Below the pieces are notes generated by a model that was not told where the DNA came from, searched no databases, and was given only the letters and a program-made list of their open reading frames with translations. A stretch of 64,000 bases of DNA from positions 2,232,001 through 2,296,000 of the forward strand of contig NC_015510.1 in the NCBI RefSeq assembly GCF_000212735.1. The letters are read 5' to 3'. Positions 1 to 9,358 of this stretch are shown piece by piece. Every line of letters begins with the position of its first letter. Position 1 is the stretch's first letter. The stretch is from Haliscomenobacter hydrossis DSM 1100 (GTDB lineage Bacteria; Bacteroidota; Bacteroidia; Chitinophagales; Saprospiraceae). Made by a program: the position numbers and the translations under genes.

Positions 1-16
1 GGGTGTTTGGGTAGAA

Positions 17-841
17 TTAACGGTTTTGGACTTGATGGCGGCCAACATATAACTTTCCTAAAATTACCGATACGATCAGTTCAAGGAAAAAAACGACCAT
101 GACTTTCCAATTTAGATTGAGCTGCAACAACCCATCATTCCCCATGTACAATGCCAAATTGATACATCCATTGAACCAAGCATGGCTGAGTACGCACAGA
201 AATAAGTTGTTGGTGTATTTGTAGAGCGTTGTAAAACTGAAAGTCAAAACCATCCCTGACACAAGGTATAAGCCAAATGGAAATGAACGTTGGATGGTTC
301 CGTGGATCAGCCACAAAGGCAAGTGCCAGATACCCCAGATGATTCCTACAAGCAGAACAGAAGGTATGTAGTGGATGATTTTTTCTAATCGGGGTTGCAG
401 AATCCCCCGCCAACCCAATTCTTCTGCTCCTCCCCACAGGATCAGGAAGGGTAGATTGATCAGGATGGAGAGCATGGAGAGCATGGATATGGGCCGGCTG
501 ATGCCGAAGGAAATCCAGATCATAAAAAAGCGCCATACCAGAAACAAAGCAAAGATGAGCCACACTTGCCTGTTTGCTACCTTAACGAATATATAGCTTA
601 CAAAAGACTTTGCAATAAATGCTTCCTTGAACTGCCTGTAAACAAGATAGGAACTGATGGCTGGCCCCAGACTGCCAATGGTGTACAGTATCCAAAATAA
701 AGGCGTGCCATACCCAAGTATACCCAGATAGGTATTCCCAATGATAATCGTAAACCAACACAACCACGTTATGGAAAACGTGTAACCTAAATAAAACCCG
801 ATCAGCTTGATTGATTGCTCTTTTAGCTTGATGTTTTTCAT
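17..841 (-). CDS. CPBP family intramembrane metalloprotease (CAAX protease-like)
   Basis: A 274-residue polytopic membrane protein. It carries the three signatures of the CPBP/Abi (Rce1-like) protease family: a glutamate pair followed by arginine (GGAEELGWRG, about residues 138-147), a histidine motif (GIWHLPLW, about 171-178) and a second histidine motif (LSHAWFNG, about 219-226). These supply the acidic and His ligands of a metal-dependent intramembrane protease. Members act on prenylated or bacteriocin-type substrates; the substrate here cannot be told. It is the last gene of a minus-strand group with the Acg-like oxidoreductase (27 bp upstream) and the DUF1772-like protein, which suggests co-transcription. 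The ATG at 841 precedes a lysine-rich N-terminus and the first membrane segment. Confidence 0.88.
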   Translation of the reverse strand: MKNIKLKEQSIKLIGFYLGYTFSITWLCWFTIIIGNTYLGILGYGTPLFWILYTIGSLGPAISSYLVYRQFKEAFIAKSFVSYIFVKVANRQVWLIFALFLVWRFFMIWISFGISRPISMLSMLSILINLPFLILWGGAEELGWRGILQPRLEKIIHYIPSVLLVGIIWGIWHLPLWLIHGTIQRSFPFGLYLVSGMVLTFSFTTLYKYTNNLFLCVLSHAWFNGCINLALYMGNDGLLQLNLNWKVMVVFFLELIVSVILGKLYVGRHQVQNR

Positions 842-868
842 TTTGTTTTATTCGAATCCATGACATTC

Positions 869-1984
869 TTACCTCCGCACAAACTCATCCACCGCCCGCC
901 GCAGGGAAACGGGTTGCGGATACGTTTTTACATATCCGGTTCGCAAAATAAACTGTATGGGATCCTTGATGCCGATAGCTGAATTGAGTTCCGCGTTCGT
1001 AGTTGTTTCTTCTAATATCTGCGTCATCGGATGAATGGCGATTCCTTTTTCTCGAATGTTTAGCCAGAGTTTTTGCAGGCGACGGCCCGTATCAAGCAGG
1101 GTGGCTACGGCATTGTCTTTGCTCGTAATCAGCAGCCAACCAGCAGATTGCGCCACTTGTTTCCGCACAGTATCGATGTTTTGCTCCCTGAAGTTTTTTT
1201 TCATTACGCTCGATTTTCCATAAAAATTTCGCAAAACCCAGGCTGACACTCCTTCAATTTCCATACTTGCGGTAGTCAGCCCGTCGCCATGTTTTTCGGC
1301 ATCCTTACTTGAAAACCGGATCCAATTGGCCAATTCCTTTTGTGCAACATCCCGGTAGGATTGAATCCGGTTGGCTTCAATCGTTTGTTCATTGATGTAT
1401 TGGTATGGTTTAGTCGTATTGGGCATCCAATGAAAAGAATCACGCTCACCTTCCACCAGCGCATCAATGTCTGCTTTTTTGAGCGCCTCACTGAGGTAAT
1501 TTGACCGGATGGTTCTACGCTGTTTTATTTTTTCAATGTTGTATTTGGGCGCATTGCTTGCTTTCGTCAATTTGACAGATAGGATCTGTTCATCCTGGTT
1601 GTTATTGGCTAAAATGGTGAACGCACAAAGGTAACCCAGGTTGCTGGCGGCATATTCCAGATTTTGGGTGAATGCGCCGATCGACAGGACGGTTTCTCTT
1701 TGCGTAGGATCAACCCCAGGAAGCCATTTGCTTTTGTCATTGCCGATGATCCAATGGTAAGGTTCAATGTATTGTACAAACCAGGGTTGGGTATTGTGTC
1801 CACTGGGGGCCAATGATGCCAGAAACAGGATTTTTTTTTCGTCAGCTGTGAGGGGAATTTTTTCAGGAAAATTCCCCTTAAAATCTTCCCTGACAAAGTT
1901 GCTTTTGTCACTTTGCAGGTAATAGCCGCCGGCGACCACCAAAATAGCCCCGCCAGCAACACCTAAGAATTTTTTCCTGTTCAT
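869..1984 (-). CDS. Acg-like FMN-binding nitroreductase family protein
   Basis: A 371-residue protein with an N-terminal hydrophobic anchor or signal (NRKKFLGVAGG... about residues 2-25) followed by a nitroreductase-like fold. The segment LAPSGHNTQPWFVQ (about 58-71) matches the FMN-binding entry of the Acg family, a degenerate group of nitroreductases known from the mycobacterial acg gene. The family is thought to bind or sequester FMN; a reductase activity is not shown for most members. The second half keeps the arginine motif RRTIRSNYL, typical for the family. The N-terminal segment implies membrane attachment facing the periplasm. It lies 27 bp upstream of the CPBP protease and 43 bp downstream of the DUF1772-like gene, so the three probably form an operon. 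Confidence 0.8.
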   Translation of the reverse strand: MNRKKFLGVAGGAILVVAGGYYLQSDKSNFVREDFKGNFPEKIPLTADEKKILFLASLAPSGHNTQPWFVQYIEPYHWIIGNDKSKWLPGVDPTQRETVLSIGAFTQNLEYAASNLGYLCAFTILANNNQDEQILSVKLTKASNAPKYNIEKIKQRRTIRSNYLSEALKKADIDALVEGERDSFHWMPNTTKPYQYINEQTIEANRIQSYRDVAQKELANWIRFSSKDAEKHGDGLTTASMEIEGVSAWVLRNFYGKSSVMKKNFREQNIDTVRKQVAQSAGWLLITSKDNAVATLLDTGRRLQKLWLNIREKGIAIHPMTQILEETTTNAELNSAIGIKDPIQFILRTGYVKTYPQPVSLRRAVDEFVRR

Positions 1985-2027
1985 AATGGTTTTTTTAAGG
2001 GCTTGTTTTAAAAAAAACTAAAATTTT

Positions 2028-2486
2028 TCAGGCTGGTCGTACGCTATCTTTATTTAAGAGCGCTATTACTAAAATACTAAAACCTACCAGAGAAAGTATC
2101 GCTCTAATTGCATGAGAGTACTCCCATGTTTTTCTGAGTTCGTCCCAGTTACCCGGTAGATTGGTCCAGTTATCAGTAGCTTGATTCGCTGGAAATGTGT
2201 AAGTAAAAAAAATGACCAGGCTGACAATGAAACAAACCAATGCTGACAATAAAAGCGGATAAATAGCTGGTGCTTTACGTTCTATCATAACCCAGATTAA
2301 GGTCAACAAAATTGCTCCGATTTCAAAAATCCCCAACCATTGCCAACCGCTGTAAATCGCTTGAACTGTCTGGTAATTATCTTTGGATAAATTAATTTTT
2401 ACCCGCAGTTCTAACAGGTGAGTCATTAAAGCGGATAGGGTAATGGCCGTAAAAAGCATTGCAGTGAACCTGATAAAATTTTTCAT
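2028..2486 (-). CDS. DUF1772-like (anthrone oxygenase family) membrane protein
   Basis: A 152-residue integral membrane protein with four predicted helices (about residues 5-25, 50-67, 74-97 and 125-145). The C-terminal stretch with W..L...WEYSHAIRAILS matches the DUF1772/anthrone-oxygenase-like family, where the sequence W-x(2)-LR-x(2)-WE..H is the hallmark. Biochemical roles in bacteria are not established. It is the first gene of the short minus-strand group with the Acg-like and CPBP genes. Eleven bases separate its start from the broken P-type ATPase gene that reads in the same direction. Confidence 0.68.
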   Translation of the reverse strand: MKNFIRFTAMLFTAITLSALMTHLLELRVKINLSKDNYQTVQAIYSGWQWLGIFEIGAILLTLIWVMIERKAPAIYPLLLSALVCFIVSLVIFFTYTFPANQATDNWTNLPGNWDELRKTWEYSHAIRAILSLVGFSILVIALLNKDSVRPA

Positions 2487-3761
2487 TTTGAGAAGATTTA
2501 GGCAAGATGAAAAAACTTCAAATTTCTAACCAGCCGAATAACCACCATCGCCAGCAATCCCGCCCCGATACTCAGCGCCCAATCAGCGACCGACATGGGC
2601 ACCATGGAAAGTGCCTTTCGCACCGGCGCAATTTGGTACAACCCGGCTACGATAAGGCCACAGCCACCTACTGCAAACCAGACGTAGCGATTGCGCACCA
2701 CCTCGGTGCGCCAAAACGGTAGATCCATCGAACCCATGTTGAACACATGGAACAACTGGGCGGAAATCAGGGTAAAAAACAGGATATTGTTGGAAAGCGC
2801 AGCATCCCACTCCCCCCAGTCATGAAGGATGTAATGGCTGAAATACACTGCTCCGATGCTTGTCGCTGTGATGATCCCGGCGTAGAAAAAAATACGCCAC
2901 CAACGTGATTTGTCAATGATGGGTTCGTTTACAGCGCGTGGTTTCTGCTTCATCACCTCCGGGCCGCCAGGCGTAAGGCCCAAGGCCAGAGCTGGCAACA
3001 CATCCGTGACCAGGTTGATGAACAAAATTTGCAGGGGTTTCAACTGAAAATCCAGAAACGACACGGCCACGATGGCAATTATCGCCAGTTCGCTCAGGTT
3101 GCAAGACAAGAGGTAAATGACAAACTTGCGGATGTTGTCAAAAATGACCCGCCCTTGGCGAATTGCCGCAACAATGCTGGCAAAACTGTCGTCGCGCAGC
3201 ACCATGTCGGCTACATCCTGCGCCACCTGGGTGCCACGTTTGCCCATAGCGATGCCAATGTCGGCTTTTTTGAGCGCGGGGGCATCGTTCACGCCATCGC
3301 CAGTCATGCCCACGATGGCCTTGCGCTCCTGAAAAACCCGGATCAAATCGAGTTTCTGCTTGGGGCTAACCCGGGCAAATATTTTGGCGGCGACCCAGCG
3401 CGACTTATCCGCCTTATTGAGTTTTTCGAAGTCCGGCATTTCTTTTCCCAGCACCACGTCAGTTTCATCAGCATCGATGATGCCCAACTGTCTGGCGATG
3501 GCTTTTGCGGTGGCAGGGTGGTCGCCAGTGACCATCACCACCTCGATTCCGGCGTCCCGGCAGTGGCGGATGGCGGCGGGGATTTCTTTTCTGGGCGGGT
3601 CGATCAAACCAAAAAGCCCCACAAAAACCAGGTCTTTAGCCAGTTCCTGCGCAGCGTTTGCATCTGATTTAAAAGCACCCGCGAGGACTTTTAGCCCCGA
3701 TGAAGCCATTTTATCCGCTTCGCCGAGCCAAGTCTTCTTCGCCTTGGGGCTCAGGGGAGTA

Positions 3762-4951
3762 GTGGTGAATAAATTTTAAATAGTCGGATACAACTTCTTG
3801 AGTTTGATTCGGGCTTTCTCAGTGGTGAATTGCCAATTTGCTCCTTTCCGGAGCTGATTTTGCGCAATCTCCCAAATTTTAACTGCTCCTTCCACCTCCT
3901 TTTTGCTTTTGAAAGGTTTGTCCAAAGCATCACGTCCCACCAAAGCAAATTGTATTTCTGCCATGTTTAACCATGACCCGTGTTTGGGGGTATACACAAA
4001 ATCCATCCGATCCACGTAAGCTTTGGCCTGAGCAGGTGGAAATACTTTGTAAAAATTTTCTGGCTTGTGGGTGACAAAATTATCCATCACCCAGGTTACC
4101 TTTTTAGCTTCTTGGTATTGGGTATCCATTTGAGCGGCCATGAAATTTACCCAAGTCGTGGTCGTATGATCATCCTCAATGGTCATTTCCCGATGGCCAG
4201 CGAGAGGTTCGAATGCCACGAATAATTCCGCAACGCCCAAACGCACATATTCTGAATCTTGTAACCTACTTCCATCTGAGATCGTAATTTGCTTGTAGTC
4301 AATTATTTGCTTTGGAGACTCATCCATGCAAACTACTGGAAAGTCAGCGTCGTATGGTCTTTCGTAAACATCCAATACCTTTTCCATTTGGTACACAAAA
4401 GCAGCACTTGATTCTGCTGGTATCACGTATTGCGCTTTTTTGAAGGGCTTAAGTTCATTTTTTTTAACAATTTGCTGATCGACATTTTAGAGATCGATTC
4501 TACTATCTCTAATTCCACTAAGCAATCTGCCAACATTTGCAATTTCCACCGAGGCGCATCATTGGGTGGCGATTGACAAAGCAGCGCAATGAGATGCGCT
4601 TCCGCTCGCGCATCTATCTTTTATCACTCCGCGTTTTTCTTTCTTTGGCTTCAAACAAAGACATCCCTTCATCACAGAATGCTTTTTTTACTCGCTCCAC
4701 TGTTCTTGCCGTGCTCTGGTACCTGTCTGCTACGTCCGTCATTCGTGGTGGTTTTCTACCTTCACTTTCATCACTATTGAGTAAAATATGGCAATATTGG
4801 ATGTGTTGGGCTTTGCGCTTGCCTGTCTTTATCCAATCCAGCAGCGTTTCCCGCTCTTTTTTACTCAGGTGTATTCTGTATCTTGCCTTCATTTTTTATA
4901 GCAAAAATACACAATTTCTAAAACTGCGACAACTTAGAATTTATCCACCAG
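3762..4951 (-). mobile_element. IS630-family insertion sequence (about 1190 bp) with TA target duplication
   Basis: The element lies inside the P-type ATPase gene. Its ends are imperfect inverted repeats: the right end read on the minus strand starts CTGGTGGATAAATTCTAA and the left end, read inward, GTGGTGAATAAATTTTAA (15 of 18 positions agree). Both ends are flanked by the dinucleotide TA (3760-3761 and 4952-4953), the known target duplication of IS630/Tc1-type elements. Removing the element and one TA restores the ATPase frame, which proves the insertion point. The element carries one transposase gene in two or three frames. Confidence 0.9.
3776..4892 (-). pseudogene. IS630-family transposase, read in three frames
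   Basis: The N-terminal helix-turn-helix part (4892-4614, 92 codons, ends in TAG) is followed by a segment in another frame (about 4620-4460: KIDARAEAHLIALLCQSPP...) and then by the DDE catalytic part (about 4460-3776). The catalytic part shows the IS630 triad: D in VVCMDESP, D in WVMDNFVTHK and E in SWLNMAEIQF. Both changes are -1 shifts at A-runs: AAAA at about 4619-4622 and A8 at 4458-4465 (minus strand). Read through both, the protein would be about 370 residues, the normal size. It could be expressed by programmed frameshifting, as happens in some IS630 members, or it may be decayed. The GTG at 4426 is just inside the third segment and need not be a real start. Confidence 0.8.
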
Positions 4952-6446
4952 TAGTTTTATCCCCATCGAGGATAAAGGAACAACAGTTCAGCAAGTCTTC
5001 GACTGCACCTTTGGCAAAAACCAGCTTACCTTCCGGGGTCTCGTGCAAGGTGGCCATAATTTTGGTTTCCGAGCTGAAGGGCATTTCCGACACTTTGGGG
5101 GATTTTAATCGGATCTCAGTGATGTCTTCATCTAGTCGACGCGCGAATTTGAGCAAGCCCGTTTCAAGTGGGTCGCCAATTTCTTTAATGTTCCTTTTCT
5201 GGGCGACAATCTCTGAGTTGTTGCACAAAATGGCAATTTGGATGAGGCGACGGTATTGCAACTCTGGCAAATGCCCGACGGGCATATCGGCAGCATCGTC
5301 ACTTTTTGCCCAGGTACCACCCGGAGCAGCCAAGGCTTCCACTTCCAATTTGTTTTGCGTGAGCGTTCCGGTTTTGTCGGTGCAAATGACGGTGGTTCCA
5401 CCCAGGGTTTCGACCGCCGCAAGTTTGCGGACGATCACTTTGTGGCGGGCTAATTTGAGCATTCCCTGCGCCAGCGCGAGGGTGGCGACGATAGACAAAC
5501 CTTCCGGAACGGCGGCGACGGCCAGCGCGACAGTGGTTTGCAACATTTCCAGGATTGGCTTCCCCGCAATCAAACCTACCCCAAAAATGATCACCACAAG
5601 AACTCCGGTAATTTTGATGAGGCGCCCGCTGAATGCTTCCAATTTCTTTTCTAAAGGTGTGGCAGCCTGTTCCGAACTGCCAACCAGATGAGCAATTTTT
5701 CCCAACTCGGTGTTCATGCCCGTTCCGAAGACTACAGCTTTACCATTACCTTTGCTGACGAATGTGCCTTTAAAAAGCAGGTTGGATTGTTCTGCCAGCG
5801 GTGTGTCAGTCGGTAGCACAGCGGGCTCTTTTTCCACTGGAATACTTTCGCCGGTGAGGGAAGCCTCGTCCACTTGCAGTTGAGAACTGTTGTAGAGTCG
5901 CGCATCAGCAGGGGTCATGTCCCCAGCCTCCAGGTAGATCACGTCGCCGGGCACCAACATTTCGATATTGAGTTCCTTCAAACTGCCTCCACGGAGCGCT
6001 TTGGCGGTAACAGCAACCATTTTTTTCAGAGCGGCCATGCTACGCCCTGCTTGAAATTCCATGTAAAAACCGATGCCAGCATTGAGGAGAACCACCACCA
6101 AAATGGCACTTCCATCTAACCATTCCTGAAAGGCAAACGACGCGCCGGCTGCCACGACAAGGAGTACAACAAGTGGGCTTTTAAATTGCCGAAGGAAAAT
6201 CTTCCACGCTGGTGTTTGTTTGTCCTGGACAATGGCGTTGGGGCCAAAAGATTCCAGCCGGGTGGCTGCTTCTGCCACCGACAAGCCTTGCTCGATGTCT
6301 ACACCCAAACGGGTAAATAATTCCTTGTCCTGGGAAGCCCAGTTGGGGGTGTCGGATTTATTGGTTGCTGGTTTTTTGTTCACTTTGACCATGTCAGAAT
6401 ACTTTTTGGGGTTTATCAGGACCGTAAATCCAAATTCCATTTCCAA

Positions 6447-6767
6447 TCAATAATTTCTGGCATGTCTTTGTTTCATGCCGTATACGATTCGATGTCCTAT
6501 CGCTTTGACAGCACCAAAGTCGTCCTGTTTTTCTAGCCAGTCAATGAGGAAATTTGCAGCAGCAGCATGCCCCAGCACGGTTACATCTACACTGTTTTTT
6601 TGATTGGCTCCCGTCTTACTAAAGCTGAGTTTTGTGTTTTTGATCCCAATGCTTTCCATTTTTCCGTAAAATAACTGGGTCAGTGGTTCTTCAATTTTAT
6701 ACAAAGCGAACTTGATGCTGGATGAACCACTGTTGATGGTCAGGACACATTTTTTGTCTAATTCCAT
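6447..6767 (-). pseudogene. ackA: acetate kinase, N-terminal remnant
   Basis: About 106 residues from the ATG at 6767 (MELDKKCVLTINSGSSSIKF). NSGSSSIKF is the acetate kinase ATP-binding signature of the ASKHA fold, and GHRIVYGM near the end matches the second family motif (GHRVVHG). After that point the frame runs for only a few unrelated residues (KQRHARNY) and stops, whereas a full enzyme has about 400 residues. All catalytic residues that come later are missing. The stop sits six bases from the ATPase start, so a deletion probably joined the ackA 5' end directly to the ATPase gene. Acetate kinase and P-type ATPase genes may once have shared an operon. No further ackA sequence is in the window. 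Confidence 0.85.
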
Positions 6768-6853
6768 GATTTTTAGCAATTACTGAAGGTCCTGCCTGTT
6801 TATTCGTAAAAAAATTTTGTGTGATAAAAATAAGGTCTTTGCTGGCCTGATGT

Positions 6854-6893
6854 GTTACACAATTTCATTGGCGAGTTACATTATTCACACATT
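6854..6893 (-). promoter_or_regulatory. 40-bp element shared with the copB upstream region (copy 1)
   Basis: The stretch begins GTTACACAAtTTCA and, with a spacing of exactly 21 bp between the two GTT starts, continues GTTaCATTATTCACACATT. The same layout is found at 9296-9335. About 32 of 40 positions agree, with all but two of the differences in the 7-bp middle. This copy ends about 87 bp upstream of the ackA remnant's start and has the same orientation relative to the minus-strand genes as the other copy. A shared operator or promoter is an inference; no known binding site fits. Confidence 0.4.
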
Positions 6894-6985
6894 TCTTTAG
6901 GATGGACTTGATCACAACACTTTTAATAGGCTATCCGTCTTATCAAGCAATAGTCCTAATTCGACAGTTTACTCATTCAAGTACT

Positions 6986-9037
6986 TCATTTTACTTTCAG
7001 CAAGCTGGCATTGATGGCCACCACCACGGTGCTCACCGTCATTAGAACCGCACCAGCGGCAGGGCTGAGCAAGATCCCCCAAGGGGACAATACGCCAGCC
7101 GCCAAGGGCAAGGCGATCACGTTGTACCCGGTGGCCCAGATGAGGTTTTGAATCATCTTGCGGTACGTTGCTTTTCCAAATAAAATCAGGCTCACCACAT
7201 CTTTTGGGTTGCTGTTCACCAAAATAATCCCTGCCGTTTCTGCGGCGATGTCGCTGCCGGAACCTACTGCTATGCCAATGTCTGCTTGTGCCAGGGCCGG
7301 AGCATCATTTACGCCGTCTCCCGTCATGGCCACAAATTCTCCTTTGCTTTGCAATTCTTTGATTTTTTCTAGTTTTTGATGCGGCAATACTTCCGCTATA
7401 AAACTGTCCATACCCAAAGTTTCACTTACACTTTTGGCAACCTTGGCATTGTCACCGGTGAGCAAAATTGATTTGATCTTGTTTTCGCTCAAGGTTTTGA
7501 TTGCGACTGCTGATTCAGGGCGGATTTCATCTGACAAGGCGATGTATCCAGCCAGTTCATTGTTGATGATGACAAAAACCACCGTTTCGGTAGGGTTGGC
7601 ACTGAAACCCGAAGGAAGAGGAATGTTGTTTTCGGTGAGATAACCTGGACTGACCACCAATATCTTTTTGCCCTCCACGGTAGCCTCTACGCCCTTGCCC
7701 GTGATGGCGTTAAAATAGTTTGTGTCGGGAATAGCAATAGCTGCATCTTTCGCCTTTTTCAGGATACCGGTAGCGATGGGGTGTTCTGATTTTTGCTCCA
7801 ATGCTGCGGCCAAACGGATGATTTCATTTTCAGTTAGACCACTTTGCAGCGCAATAATTTTTGACACCTCAAATTTGCCTACGGTAAGGGTTCCCGTTTT
7901 ATCAAATACGATGGTGCTGATCTTTCTGGCATTTTCAAAAGCTGTCCGATTTTTGATGAGCAGCCCTTGTTTTGCAGACAAGGCAGTTGACTTTGCCACG
8001 ACCAAAGGTACAGCCAAGCCCAGCGCATGCGGGCAACAAATGACAATGACGGTAACCATTCTTTCCATGGCAAAAGCCAAAGATTGACCCGTTAAATACC
8101 AGTAAAAAAAAGTGGCAAGCCCCGCAACGATAGCGATGAGGGTAAGCCACCTGGCAGCCTGGTCGGCCAACAATTGGGTTTTGGATTTTGATTTCTGGGC
8201 GTCGTCCACCAACTTGATGACCTGCGAGAGGTACGAATCTTTGGCGGCATGAGACACGGTAACTTTGATGGCACCGTTGCCATTGATGGCACCAGCAATG
8301 ACTTTATCGCCAGTGGATTTTTTTACGGGTTTTGATTCCCCCGTCAACATCGATTCATTGAGGTAACTTTCTCCTTCCGCAACAATGCCATCCGCAGCAA
8401 CTTTTTCGCCAGGTTTTACCAAAATGACATCTTTTGCTTTGAGTGTATCGGTTTTTACATCATGGATCATATCTGACATCACCAGGTGAGCTTCCGCTGG
8501 CATCAACTGCACCAACAGTTCCAATTCTTTGGAGGCTCCGGCCACCGATTTCATTTCTATCCAGTGGCCTAAAAGCATGATGAGGATTAAGGTGGCCAGT
8601 TCCCAGAAAAAATCCATCCCTTGCAAACCAAATACAATGGCTACACTGTAGATGTAGGCAACGGTAATGGCAAAACCGATCAAAAACATCATCCCGGGGT
8701 TCTTTGCTTTTATCTCTTCCATCCAGCCTGTCAAAAATGGCCAGCCGCCATAAAAAAATACGACTGACGACAAAGTCAACAGAAGGTATGAAGATCCGGG
8801 AAATTGCCAATTCACCCCCATAAATTGCTGAATCATGGGCGATAGTAGCATGATGGGGATGGTCAACATCAGAACGATGTAAAACCTTTTTCGAAAATCA
8901 GCAATCATCATGGCATGGTGGTCATGGCCAGCATGATTCATGGGGGGATTGGCGGCAGCGTGATGGTGTTCAGGCTCAATGGGTTTTTGCACTTTTTGAG
9001 TTTGGGGTTTATCTTGATGGTGATGGTGATTTTCCAT
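6986..9037 (-). CDS. copB: CopB-type copper-exporting P1B-ATPase (CPH motif)
   Basis: A 683-residue heavy-metal ATPase that uses ATP to pump copper out of the cytoplasm across the inner membrane. Seen in order: a His-rich N-terminus (MENHHHHQ..., PEHHHAAA, NHAGHDHHAM), membrane helices, the actuator motif LTGES, the transport motif CPH (VICCPHALGLAVPL) instead of CPC, the phosphorylation site DKTGTLT, the P1B motif SEHPIA and the hinge GDGVNDAPALAQADIG. CPH and the His-rich tail place it in the CopB (P1B-3) group rather than CopA. The ATG at 9037 is chosen because the His-rich tail begins there. It lies at the 3' end of the RND efflux gene series, 321 bp after the membrane-fusion gene. Confidence 0.92.
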   Translation of the reverse strand: MENHHHHQDKPQTQKVQKPIEPEHHHAAANPPMNHAGHDHHAMMIADFRKRFYIVLMLTIPIMLLSPMIQQFMGVNWQFPGSSYLLLTLSSVVFFYGGWPFLTGWMEEIKAKNPGMMFLIGFAITVAYIYSVAIVFGLQGMDFFWELATLILIMLLGHWIEMKSVAGASKELELLVQLMPAEAHLVMSDMIHDVKTDTLKAKDVILVKPGEKVAADGIVAEGESYLNESMLTGESKPVKKSTGDKVIAGAINGNGAIKVTVSHAAKDSYLSQVIKLVDDAQKSKSKTQLLADQAARWLTLIAIVAGLATFFYWYLTGQSLAFAMERMVTVIVICCPHALGLAVPLVVAKSTALSAKQGLLIKNRTAFENARKISTIVFDKTGTLTVGKFEVSKIIALQSGLTENEIIRLAAALEQKSEHPIATGILKKAKDAAIAIPDTNYFNAITGKGVEATVEGKKILVVSPGYLTENNIPLPSGFSANPTETVVFVIINNELAGYIALSDEIRPESAVAIKTLSENKIKSILLTGDNAKVAKSVSETLGMDSFIAEVLPHQKLEKIKELQSKGEFVAMTGDGVNDAPALAQADIGIAVGSGSDIAAETAGIILVNSNPKDVVSLILFGKATYRKMIQNLIWATGYNVIALPLAAGVLSPWGILLSPAAGAVLMTVSTVVVAINASLLKVK

Positions 9038-9358
9038 TTCAGTGGTGTTTTTCAATAAAGTATAGGTATTTAGGCTTAAATGCATTGATTCGTAATGCTA
9101 AAAAACTCCGTTCAGCGACATTCTCTTTTATCAATCAACGGGGAACAGGCTCGTGTACCATTTCGTTGGTCATAGGCGGAAGGTTGGAAAACCCCTATGT
9201 CCCTGATGCCGTTTAGCCAACCTGACAAATAGATAAAAGTGCGCCAAACGGAATTTTTTCATACAATAAAAATAGGCTACTCACTACTAAGAAGCGTTAC
9301 ACAACTTCAACTCAAAGTTGCATTATTCACACATTCGTCAAATGCTATCGGCAGCAAT
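9038..9358. other. intergenic region upstream of copB
   Basis: This 321-bp stretch separates the membrane-fusion gene from copB. It holds the second copy of the 40-bp shared element (9296-9335), about 260 bp upstream of the copB start. I see no convincing gene, and no clear -7/-33 pair of the Bacteroidota type. The long leader suggests that copB has its own control rather than simple read-through from the RND genes. Confidence 0.4.
9296..9335 (-). promoter_or_regulatory. 40-bp element shared with the ackA-remnant upstream region (copy 2)
   Basis: It reads GTTACACAAcTTCA, then GTTgCATTATTCACACATT, with the same 21-bp spacing as the copy at 6854-6893. On the minus strand, in which copB is read, the core is AATGTGTGAATAATG followed by TTGTGTAAC. 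Conservation of two blocks with a free 7-bp middle looks like a two-part protein binding site. It might be controlled by the AraC-HMA regulator encoded at 18255-18815, which is inference only. Confidence 0.4.

Larger units (their letters stand above)
2498..6440 (-). pseudogene. P2-type (Ca2+-type) cation-transporting ATPase, interrupted by an IS630-family element
   Basis: Two parts of one gene. The N-terminal part (about 6440-4954) has the actuator motif LTGES, the membrane motif PEGL (AAVPEGLSIV) of P2-type pumps and the phosphorylation site DKTGTLT. The C-terminal part (about 3759-2498) has the hinge TGDGVNDAPALKKADIG and the last six membrane helices. The reading frame of the C-terminal part extends upstream of its first ATG through TPLSPKAKK, and removing the insertion (plus one TA copy) joins ...GDKTT to PLSPK in frame. 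The restored protein is about 900 residues, the family's usual length. The ATG at 6440 or the one at 6392 (MVKVNKKP) may be the true start. The first part alone ends in the element (TTGG stop) and lacks the hinge and transport helices, so the pump should be inactive. Such pumps move Ca2+ or Mn2+; the substrate is not decidable here. Confidence 0.9.

Noticed and set aside
3029-3667. Plus-strand frame of 212 codons antisense to the ATPase
   Set aside because: It is a shadow of the ATPase C-terminal part; its protein has no family-like pattern.
9100-9240. Possible remnant of another gene upstream of copB
   Set aside because: No frame longer than a few dozen codons and no family match by eye.
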